Assembly: GCA_030039135.1 (NCBI GenBank)
Contig: JASHQN010000058.1
Coordinates: forward strand, 1 to 6,264
Direction: 5' to 3'
DNA length: 6,264 bases
Source: Thermoplasmata archaeon
Lineage (GTDB): Archaea; Thermoplasmatota; Thermoplasmata; Lutacidiplasmatales; UBA184
Both the position numbers and the translations under genes were made by a program. This document shows positions 1 to 5,618 of this stretch, piece after piece. Each line of letters begins with the position of its first letter. Within the stretch, counting starts at the first letter, position 1. The notes below the pieces were generated by a model. The model searched no databases, was not told where the DNA came from, and saw only the letters and a program-made list of their open reading frames with translations.

Positions 1-427
1 GGTCGAGCCCGACCGCGAATCCCCCCTCCGCCCATCCCGTGACGAAGGCGTCCTCGAGGGTCGGATGACGGTCGTAGTAGTCGGAGAGGATCCGGAAGAG
101 GTGCTCCAGCTGATCGCCCCGGATCCATCGGTGGCGGAAGCCGGCGAGGCGGCGTCGTCGCTCGGGTTCGCGACGAGGGTCGATCAGCCGCGCGACGTCC
201 CCATCGGCGACGCGCGCGACCCGGCCGATCGCGCCACGGATCGCCGTCGTGTTCCCGATCGCGAGGGTCGCGCCGACGATGCCCGCCACCTCGGCCCTGC
301 GTCGATCGGTCGCGAGGGAGCGGACGACCGAGATCGGGTCCTCGGCGAGCGACCGATCGAAGGAGAACCGACCGTAGAGCGCCTCGAGGTGCGCGGGGAG
401 CTCGGACGTCGGGCGGTGGGAGCGCAT
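1..427 (-). CDS. TIGR02757/DUF2400 family protein, 3' end beyond the window
   Basis: This is the first 142 residues of a protein read leftwards off the window edge. Its sequence fits the TIGR02757 (DUF2400) family: L14-E-A-L-Y near the start, D30-P31 followed by V34-V35-R36, then AEVAGIVGATLAIGN at residues 45-59, which matches the family's hallmark of a D/E-hydrophobic-A helix followed by A-x-G-N/R. GFRHRWI at 96-102 matches the conserved F-x-HRF block. The family is commonly about 250-330 residues, so roughly half is missing. The family's function is not established, and I do not assign one. The ATG at 427 is supported by a TATA-like box about 25-30 bases upstream, suggesting a leaderless transcript. 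It is divergent from the GNAT gene at 517. Codons are strongly GC-ending in this frame, unlike the opposite-strand reading of the same DNA. Confidence 0.82.
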   Translation of the reverse strand, partial: MRSHRPTSELPAHLEALYGRFSFDRSLAEDPISVVRSLATDRRRAEVAGIVGATLAIGNTTAIRGAIGRVARVADGDVARLIDPRREPERRRRLAGFRHRWIRGDQLEHLFRILSDYYDRHPTLEDAFVTGWAEGGFAVGLD

Positions 428-450
428 TCCCTTCCTCGACCGCGCCCGCG

Positions 451-460
451 GATTTACCGT
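451..460 (-). promoter_or_regulatory. TATA-like promoter element for the DUF2400 gene
   Basis: On the minus strand this reads ACGGTAAATC, the most AT-rich spot in the 89-base divergent intergenic region. It lies 24-33 bases upstream of the ATG at 427, the distance expected between an archaeal TATA box and a transcription start placed at or just before the start codon. The match to the archaeal consensus is partial, so this rests mainly on position and local composition. Confidence 0.4.
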
Positions 461-487
461 TGCTCGGCAGGGGCGTCCGGCCGCACC

Positions 488-496
488 GCTAACTAG
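488..496 (+). promoter_or_regulatory. Weak TATA-like element for the GNAT gene at 517
   Basis: GCTAACTAG is the only AT-containing stretch between the divergent genes that faces rightwards at a suitable distance, 21-29 bases before the ATG at 517. Everything between it and the start codon is G/C apart from a few T residues, and no Shine-Dalgarno sequence is visible. This fits a leaderless archaeal transcript, but the element is a poor consensus match. Confidence 0.3.
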
Positions 497-516
497 GCGC
501 GCGCGCTCTCCCGCCG

Positions 517-1314
517 ATGGCCGCGGAGGCGATCGACCTCCGTCCGACGATCGATCGCGCGTGGCTCGAACGCGCCGCGGCCGAAGACCCGATCGCCCAC
601 GCTTTCGCCCTCTGGGACCTCGATCGGTACCCGGGCCGCGTCCGATTCGTTTCGGCCGTGGGACCGGCGACCACCGAAGGCTACCTCCTCGTCTGGCTGG
701 GGCACCCCTCGGCCCCGATCGTCCACTGGTTCGGCGGCACGGACGCCGCGCGGGCCCTCGCGGACGCGCTTCCGCCGCGCCCGCTCGTCGCGATCGTGCC
801 GGAAGAGGTGGGGACCGCGGTCGAACGTGCCCGGGGACCTGTCATCGTGCACCGGCTCCTCGGTCTGGTCGCCGAAGGTGATCCGGGCCGCGAGGCCGAG
901 GACTTCGCGCCCGGCGTGCGTCCGCTCACGGGCGACGACCGGGCCTACCTCACGGCGTGGGCATCGCGCCACCGCGAGCCCGTCGTGGCCGAGTACCCGG
1001 GCCTCGACCCGGACCTCGAGGCGATCTGGGGATTCTTCGACGGCCCCCGTCTGCTCGGGGTCGTGCGCGCCGCGGTCCGCCTTTCGACGGTCTGGCTTCT
1101 CGCGGGAGTCTACGTCGAGCCGGCGGCCCGGGGCCGAGGGATCGGCCTCGCGCTCGTCCACGCGGCCCTCTCGGCCGGCCGGCGCGCGGGGGCCACGGTC
1201 GCGCTCTACGTCCGGGAGGATCGTCCGGCGGCGAGGACGGTGTACGAGCGGGCGGGATTCCGCCCCCAGCACCGGCGATTGTGGATCGACGCGGGGGCCG
1301 ATCTCGAACCGTGA
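517..1314 (+). CDS. GNAT family N-acetyltransferase with an N-terminal extra domain
   Basis: A 265-residue protein. The C-terminal half (about 134-255) is a GNAT domain, which transfers an acetyl group from acetyl-CoA to an amine. The acetyl-CoA binding motif A is visible at 198-214: the beta-strand V-Y-V-E-P, then R205-G-R-G-I-G210 that grips the pyrophosphate. Motif B follows as PAARTVYERAGFRP at 237-250, with the tyrosine and the R-A-G-F turn typical of the fold. Residues 1-125 form a separate domain (hydrophobic strands near 57-72 and 89-94) that resembles the degenerate GNAT-like N-terminal half seen in some two-domain family members; this is inferred from layout. The substrate cannot be told. 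The ATG at 517 is the first start in frame after the divergent promoter region. The polymerase gene follows after 38 bases on the same strand, so the two may be co-transcribed. Confidence 0.88.
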   Translation: MAAEAIDLRPTIDRAWLERAAAEDPIAHAFALWDLDRYPGRVRFVSAVGPATTEGYLLVWLGHPSAPIVHWFGGTDAARALADALPPRPLVAIVPEEVGTAVERARGPVIVHRLLGLVAEGDPGREAEDFAPGVRPLTGDDRAYLTAWASRHREPVVAEYPGLDPDLEAIWGFFDGPRLLGVVRAAVRLSTVWLLAGVYVEPAARGRGIGLALVHAALSAGRRAGATVALYVREDRPAARTVYERAGFRPQHRRLWIDAGADLEP

Positions 1315-1352
1315 CCCGAACCGCGATGAGGGCGCGCTCTTCCTAGGGGCCG

Positions 1353-2996
1353 ATGTCGACGAACGCGGAGGTTGCGGAGACGTTCCGGGAGATCGCCGAC
1401 GTCCTCGACGTCCTCGGAGAGAAGTTCAAGCCCGAGGCGTACCGACGGGCCGCCCGGTCGATCGAGAGCCTCACGGAGGACCTCCGGGCGGTCGCCGCCC
1501 GGAAGGAGCTCCGGACGATCCCGGGCGTCGGGGAAGCGATCGGGGAGAAAATCGGGGAACTCCTGACGACGGGCCATCTCGAGTACTACGAGCGGCTGAA
1601 GAAGGAGGTCCCTCCCGGCATCCTCGACCTGCTGAAGGTCCCCGGCCTCGGGCCCAAGACGGCCCGGCGGTTCTGGCTCGAGCTCGGCGTCGAGGGTCCG
1701 GCCGAGCTAGCGAGCGCGATCGATACCGGCCGGCTCGCCGGGGTGAAGGGGTTCGGGCCGAAGAAGATCGAGCAGATCCGCGGGGCGCTCGACGCGGCGA
1801 AGGGCCGCCCCTCGGGCCGTCTGGCGATCGAGCACGCCTTCCCGATCGCCCAGCGCCTCCTACGGGGGCTCCGGGAGTCGGGCACGGCCAAGGAGGTCGA
1901 GATCGCCGGGAGCTTCCGACGGTGCCGGGAGACCGTCGGCGATCTCGACATCCTCGCGACCTCGAGCGAGCCCGAGCGGGTCTTCGACACGTTCAGCGGT
2001 CTCCCCGAGGTCGGATCGGTCCAGCTCCGGGGCGGCACGAAGGAGACGGTACTGCTCACGAACGGGCTCCAGGTCGACCTGCGGGTCGTGGAGCCCGAGG
2101 AATTCGGCGCCGCGCTCGTCTACTTCACCGGCTCGAAGGACCACAACGTCCATCTGCGCACGATCGCGCGCGATCGGGGCCTGAAGATCAACGAGTACGG
2201 GGTGTTTCGCGGGGAGGAGCGGATCGGGGGGCGGACCGAGGCGGACGTCTACGCGACGCTCCAGCTCGCATGGATCCCTCCCGAGCTCCGCGAGGACCGC
2301 GGCGAGATCGAGTCGGCGGCGAAGGGTCCGCTTCCCCCGCTCGTCGAACCGCGCGACCTCCTCCAGGAGCTCCATGTCCACCTTCCCCCGAAGGCCGGTC
2401 CGAAGGAGGTCGACCGGCTCATCGCGGAGGCTCGCGCCCGCCGGCTCCGGTACGTCGGCTGCGTGGTCGCCTCGAGCGCCGACGGTGGGGCGTATACGGC
2501 CCCGGCTCCCGTCCGCGAGCGGCTCCGCGCCGCGGCAGGCCGGGGCCTCTCGGTCGGGCTTGCGATCGAGGTCGGTCCCGCGGGGCCTCCGCCCAATCCC
2601 GGTGGGCCGGCGTACGATTACGCGATCGTCCGGCCGACGAGCGGCGCGCCGGACCCGCCGCGGACCGCAGCGATGGCGCCCCTGCGCGTCGGTCTGGTCG
2701 CCCACGTAGGTAACGGGCCCTCCGCGCGCCGCTGGATCGATTGGGCCCGCTCCAGCGGCGCCGCCATCGAGGTCGGACCGGGACCGGACCGGCTCGATTC
2801 GAGCGGCGCCCGGGTCGCCCGGGAGGCGGGAGTGCCGCTCGTCGTGCCGACCGGCCTCGGGCTGGCCGAGGACGACCCGACCGCGCCGATCGCCCTGGGC
2901 TTCGCCCGAAGAGCGGGAGCGGGTCCGGACGCCGTGCGGAACTCCGGGCGGGCGGAGAACGTCAGCCGGGGCGGGACCCCGGCGCGGTCGGGGTGA
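1353..2996 (+). CDS. polX: Family X DNA polymerase (PolX) with helix-hairpin-helix repeats and a degenerate PHP domain
   Basis: A 547-residue DNA polymerase of the beta-like X family, expected to fill short gaps in base-excision or break repair. Residues 1-75 form the 8-kDa-like N-terminal domain. Helix-hairpin-helix motifs sit at 54-66 (IPGVGEAIG), 94-105 (VPGLGPKTA) and 128-142 (GVKGFGPKK). The nucleotidyltransferase site is intact: G186-S-F-R-R, the metal ligands D197 and D199 in G-D-L-D, D242 in V-D-L-R, then the finger/thumb blocks Y257-F-T-G-S-K and N280-E-Y-G. The C-terminal part (about 330-530) aligns with the PHP domain of bacterial and archaeal PolX, which carries metal-dependent 3'-5' exonuclease or related activity, but many ligands are gone. 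H341-V-H343, E406, H451 and E473 remain; the usual D-H pair is replaced by A373-S374, the histidine after D422 is lost, and the late T-D-A-H motif reads T500-G-L-G. Total length is slightly below the usual 570 or so. No clear promoter is seen in the 38-base gap upstream, so co-transcription with the GNAT gene is likely. The 3' end overlaps the convergent zinc-protein gene by 35 bases. Confidence 0.93.
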   Translation: MSTNAEVAETFREIADVLDVLGEKFKPEAYRRAARSIESLTEDLRAVAARKELRTIPGVGEAIGEKIGELLTTGHLEYYERLKKEVPPGILDLLKVPGLGPKTARRFWLELGVEGPAELASAIDTGRLAGVKGFGPKKIEQIRGALDAAKGRPSGRLAIEHAFPIAQRLLRGLRESGTAKEVEIAGSFRRCRETVGDLDILATSSEPERVFDTFSGLPEVGSVQLRGGTKETVLLTNGLQVDLRVVEPEEFGAALVYFTGSKDHNVHLRTIARDRGLKINEYGVFRGEERIGGRTEADVYATLQLAWIPPELREDRGEIESAAKGPLPPLVEPRDLLQELHVHLPPKAGPKEVDRLIAEARARRLRYVGCVVASSADGGAYTAPAPVRERLRAAAGRGLSVGLAIEVGPAGPPPNPGGPAYDYAIVRPTSGAPDPPRTAAMAPLRVGLVAHVGNGPSARRWIDWARSSGAAIEVGPGPDRLDSSGARVAREAGVPLVVPTGLGLAEDDPTAPIALGFARRAGAGPDAVRNSGRAENVSRGGTPARSG

Positions 2997-3357
2997 ATCG
3001 AGCGCGGGGCGGGATCACGCGAGCCCCCGAGGTCGAAGCGGCGGAGGCGACCGCCGCAAGGCAGCTCGCGCATCGGTGCAGCGACGGGACCACGCCGTGG
3101 CGCCAGTAGCAGTCCGCGCAGAGCGCGCGGCCGCATCCCCAACAGCGGGGCGTGGCCGATCCGGTGGAGAGGGGAGCGGAGCAGTTGACGCAGGCACGCG
3201 GAGCCGAGAGGGGATCCGTTCGCAGCGGCGGCGGTTCCGGTAGGCGCCGGCGCCCCTCGTCGACCGGGGTCGGCCCGCGGGAAGGCACTCCGGGGGTTGG
3301 GCCCCCGTTCCGGGCACGCGGGTCCCCGGCGGGGGGTCGATGTGTGGTCCCGGCCAC
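2962..3357 (-). CDS. Small eight-cysteine zinc-binding protein, function unknown
   Basis: A 131-residue protein that I do not recognise as a named family. Residues 1-50 are rich in proline, glycine and arginine and look disordered. Residues 54-100 carry four C-x2-C knuckles: C56/C59, C72/C75, C80/C83 and C96/C99, with H87 and H94 between the last two. The even spacing would suit two zinc ions held in a cross-brace or paired zinc-ribbon fold, as in RING-, FYVE- or B-box-like domains; this is a structural inference. The tail after 100 is Ala/Pro-rich with no motif, and there is no membrane segment. The GTG at 3357 is chosen because a strong TATA-like box lies 21-28 bases upstream, which makes the transcript leaderless. 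The codons in this frame end almost always in G or C, supporting a real gene. It may bind nucleic acid or protein; neither can be shown from the sequence. Confidence 0.75.
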   Translation of the reverse strand: MAGTTHRPPAGDPRARNGGPTPGVPSRGPTPVDEGRRRLPEPPPLRTDPLSAPRACVNCSAPLSTGSATPRCWGCGRALCADCYWRHGVVPSLHRCASCLAAVASAASTSGARVIPPRARFTPTAPGSRPG

Positions 3358-3377
3358 GGTCGGGTGACGACGTCCCC

Positions 3378-3385
3378 CTTTTTAT
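3378..3385 (-). promoter_or_regulatory. TATA box of the zinc-protein gene, possibly bidirectional
   Basis: Reading the minus strand this is ATAAAAAG, the clearest archaeal TATA-like sequence in the window and a striking AT-rich island in very GC-rich DNA. It lies 21-28 bases before the GTG at 3357, the expected spacing for a leaderless start. The plus-strand reading, CTTTTTAT, could also direct transcription towards the membrane protein gene at 3458, which would then have an untranslated leader of around 50 bases. The minus-strand role is better supported by distance. Confidence 0.6.
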
Positions 3386-3457
3386 GGCCTCGTCTGGGGA
3401 GGTAGGGCTTCCTTTGGACGCGGGAGTTCATGTAGCTCGGCCGCCGACCGAGGGCCC

Positions 3458-3799
3458 GTGGCGTCCCCCCGCCCGCCCCCTCGTCGGCGTGTCCGCCCGG
3501 CGGATCTCGAGTCCCGACGCTCGAACGCGGCGATCCCCGTCGCCGTCACGGTCGTGCTCCTCGGTCTCTACCTCGGCACCTACTCGGTGCTCGTCACGGG
3601 GCTCCTCGGACTCATCCTCCTCGTCTCGGCGGGCTCGCTGCTCTCGACCCGCCTGAACCCGCTCAGCCCGACGTTCTATCTGACGAGGAAGCCGTCGTTC
3701 CTCGCGATCGGCATCGTCTTCCTCGGGGCGCTCGTCCTGTTCGGCGGCGCCTACTTCCTGTGGACCCAGCACGGCGGCCCGCTGTTTCCGGCCGTGTAG
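3458..3799 (+). CDS. Small integral membrane protein, function unknown
   Basis: A 113-residue protein with no family that I recognise. A positively charged N-terminus (four of residues 9-13 are arginine, and R20-R21) precedes a long hydrophobic run from about 24 to 63, long enough for two membrane helices with a turn near T41-Y-S43. A second hydrophobic run at 80-102 gives another helix, so three spans are likely. By the positive-inside rule the N-terminus should be in the cytoplasm. No catalytic motif or conserved cysteine is visible. The GTG at 3458 is the only plausible start close to the first helix; no ATG or GTG lies in frame in the 70 bases upstream. A weak AT-containing stretch at 3427-3435 is 23-31 bases upstream and could serve a leaderless start; the stronger box at 3378-3385 is the alternative. 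The next gene starts 55 bases downstream on the same strand. Confidence 0.72.
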   Translation: MASPRPPPRRRVRPADLESRRSNAAIPVAVTVVLLGLYLGTYSVLVTGLLGLILLVSAGSLLSTRLNPLSPTFYLTRKPSFLAIGIVFLGALVLFGGAYFLWTQHGGPLFPAV

Positions 3800-3854
3800 C
3801 CTCCGCCGGTGCGAAGTTCTTTCCGAGAGGTGCCTCCTCGGGCAGGCGCACCCG

Positions 3855-4667
3855 ATGCCGCGCCCGTTCGCCCCGTCCCCCGCTCCGGGCCCGACGGCCT
3901 GGCACGCAAACGTCGTGGGCGCGATCTCGGCGGTCGCGCGGTTCACCCCGGGGGGAACGGTGGAAGAGGCGGGCGGTGTGACGATCGCCCGCAGCGGGGT
4001 CGCTCTCGCCGCGTTCAACTGCGTTTTCGTGCTCGATCCGCCGAGCTCGCTCGAGGGCCTGGAGGCTCGGATCGAGCGGGCCTTCGGAGACGACCGACTC
4101 CCGTGGAGCGTGATGGCGACGAACGAGACCGCCCCGAGGCTCGAGCCGATCGCCCGCGCCTTCGGGCTCGATCGGGAGGTGGTCCTTCCCGGGATGGTCT
4201 GGGAGCCGCTCGGCGAGACGCCCCGCCCTCCGGCCGTGGCGCTCGAGATCCGTCCGATCACGGACCCTCGATCGGCGCAGGAGTTCGTTCGAACGATGAT
4301 GGAGGGGTTCGAGGGATCGCCCGAGCTCCTCCTCCCCTGGGCCGGCGGGATCGCGGCACGGGGCCGATTCCCCCCGGGCGTGCATGGCTACCTCGGCTAC
4401 GTCGCCGGCCGGCCGGTGGCGTCGGCCCTCCGGTTCACGACCCCGGGGGTCGCCGGGATCTACGGCGTCGCGACCCTCCCCGAGTTCCGACGCCGCGGAT
4501 TCGGCGAGGCGCTCACGCGCCGGGCCGCCCTCGACGGCCGCGGGGAGGGCTGTCGGCAGAGCTACCTCCAGTCGTCGGAGATGGGTCGCTCCGTCTACGA
4601 ACGGATCGGCTACCGTGCGGTCGAGGAGTACCGGGAGTGGGCGCACGGCTCGGCCCGGCGGACCTGA
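3855..4667 (+). CDS. GNAT family N-acetyltransferase
   Basis: A 270-residue protein with a GNAT domain in its second half (about 130-262). Motif A is clear: G201-I-Y-G-V-A-T-L-P-E at the central strand, then R212-R-R-G-F-G217 followed by the helix E-A-L-T, which together bind the acetyl-CoA pyrophosphate. The C-terminal block S241-E-M-G-R-S-V-Y-E-R-I-G-Y has the tyrosine that often acts as general acid in the family. Residues 16-120 form a distinct N-terminal region with hydrophobic strands (48-60) and resemble the N-terminal half of other two-domain acetyltransferases. The acceptor substrate is unknown. It does not look like a recent duplicate of the GNAT gene at 517, because the motifs and N-terminal regions differ. 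The ATG at 3855 follows the membrane protein gene by 55 bases; an AT-rich patch at 3814-3822 lies 33-41 bases upstream. The gene ends 26 bases from the convergent nadA. Confidence 0.87.
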   Translation: MPRPFAPSPAPGPTAWHANVVGAISAVARFTPGGTVEEAGGVTIARSGVALAAFNCVFVLDPPSSLEGLEARIERAFGDDRLPWSVMATNETAPRLEPIARAFGLDREVVLPGMVWEPLGETPRPPAVALEIRPITDPRSAQEFVRTMMEGFEGSPELLLPWAGGIAARGRFPPGVHGYLGYVAGRPVASALRFTTPGVAGIYGVATLPEFRRRGFGEALTRRAALDGRGEGCRQSYLQSSEMGRSVYERIGYRAVEEYREWAHGSARRT

Positions 4668-4693
4668 CGCCGACTCGGGCCCGGGGTCGGACG

Positions 4694-5599
4694 CTACGAC
4701 GCGACCATCCGCTCGAGCGCGCGACGCGCGCGGGACGCGGTCGGCTCGGGGACCTCGATCGCGAACTGGTTGAGGGCGAGCGAGTCGCGGATGTCCTCGA
4801 GATCAATCTCCTTCATGTACGGACAGATCGTCCGCGCGTCGAGCGGCGTGAACCGGGTCCCGGGGTTGAGCTTCTGCATCCGGTGGAGGATCCCGACCTC
4901 CGTGGCGACGAGGACCTCGGGCGCCCGCGTCTCCTCGGCGAACCGTACCATCCCGTCGGTCGACAGGATCCGGTCGACGTAGGGGAGCGCCCGGGTCGCG
5001 CAGCCGCACTCCGGGTGGGCGACGACCGGCGCACCGGGATGCTCGAGCCGCGCCCGGTCGATGTCCTCGGGGCGCATGCGGGCGTGGACCGGGCAGTCGC
5101 CGACCCACAGATGCATCGCGCGGCCGGTCCGGCGGCGCACGTAGTCGCCGAGGAAGAGGTCGGGCAGGAACAGGATCTCGCGGTCGGCGGGGACGGCGTT
5201 GACGATCTGGATGGCGTTCGAGCTCGTGCAGCAATAGTCGGCCTCGGCCTTCACGTCGGCGGACGTGTTGATGTACGCGACGACGACCGCGCCGGGGTGG
5301 TCGGCCTTCCAGGCCCGGAGCTGCTCGGCCGTGATCGAGTCGGCGAGCGCGCAGCCGGCGCGCAGGTCCGGTAGCAGGACGGTCCGGGTCGGGTTCAGGA
5401 TCTTGGCCGTCTCGGCCATGAAGCGGACCCCGGCGAAGACGATCACCGGTCGGTCGGCCTCGCGCGCCTTGCGCGACAGGTAGAGCGAGTCGCCGACGAA
5501 GTCAGCGATGTCCTGGACCTCCGGCCGCTGGTAGTTGTGGGCCAGGAGAACGGCGTTCCGTTCCTCCTTCAGCCGGAGGACCTCGGCCTCGAGCGACAT
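4694..5599 (-). CDS. nadA: Quinolinate synthase NadA
   Basis: NadA condenses iminoaspartate with dihydroxyacetone phosphate to give quinolinate, the second step of de novo NAD synthesis, in the cytoplasm. The 301 residues match the short archaeal and thermophile form. The three ligands of the [4Fe-4S] cluster are expected to be C83 (in A-G-C-A-L-A-D), C169 (in G-D-C-P-V-H) and C259 (in I-C-P-Y-M-K); the spacing closely follows the 83/170/256 pattern of the Pyrococcus enzyme. Active-site residues are present: H21-N-Y23, Y109 and N111 in A-Y-I-N-T, S126-S-N, and H195-P-E197. The cluster leaves one iron open for substrate. It lies 19 bases after the nadC stop, so the two form an operon. A partial Shine-Dalgarno, GAGGG, lies about 6 bases before the ATG at 5599, and a TTAAG patch near 5634-5640 could act as an internal promoter. 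Asp-Arg codon pairs differ from the genes to the left (see findings). Confidence 0.97.
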   Translation of the reverse strand: MSLEAEVLRLKEERNAVLLAHNYQRPEVQDIADFVGDSLYLSRKAREADRPVIVFAGVRFMAETAKILNPTRTVLLPDLRAGCALADSITAEQLRAWKADHPGAVVVAYINTSADVKAEADYCCTSSNAIQIVNAVPADREILFLPDLFLGDYVRRRTGRAMHLWVGDCPVHARMRPEDIDRARLEHPGAPVVAHPECGCATRALPYVDRILSTDGMVRFAEETRAPEVLVATEVGILHRMQKLNPGTRFTPLDARTICPYMKEIDLEDIRDSLALNQFAIEVPEPTASRARRALERMVAS

Positions 5600-5618
5600 C
5601 CGAAACCCTCGAGCCCGA

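Noticed and set aside
827..2713. Very long plus-strand open frame (628 codons) overlapping the GNAT and polX genes
   Set aside because: It is in a different phase from two clearly conserved proteins and its translation is Arg/Pro/Gly-rich with no motif. High GC suppresses stop codons, so long spurious frames are expected.
3379..3383. T5 run considered as an archaeal terminator on the plus strand
   Set aside because: It lies almost 400 bases past the polX stop, is short, and is better explained as part of the minus-strand TATA box.
3015..3431. Alternative minus-strand frame overlapping the zinc-protein gene
   Set aside because: It destroys the ordered CxxC pattern, its translation is Arg/Pro-rich, and its start lies upstream of the TATA box.
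3436..3452. Short hairpin (5-bp stem, 7-base loop) just before the membrane protein start, considered as a riboswitch or RNA gene
   Set aside because: Such short GC stems occur by chance in DNA this rich in G and C, and no larger conserved fold, tRNA arm or C/D box could be seen.
3663..4646. Minus-strand open frame antisense to the GNAT gene at 3855
   Set aside because: Arg/Glu/Gly-rich translation without domains, lying opposite a gene with clear GNAT motifs.
3809..5374. Long plus-strand open frame (521 codons) across the second GNAT gene and antisense to nadA
   Set aside because: It spans two recognised genes in a wrong phase or strand and shows only low-complexity Arg/Gly/Asp-rich sequence.
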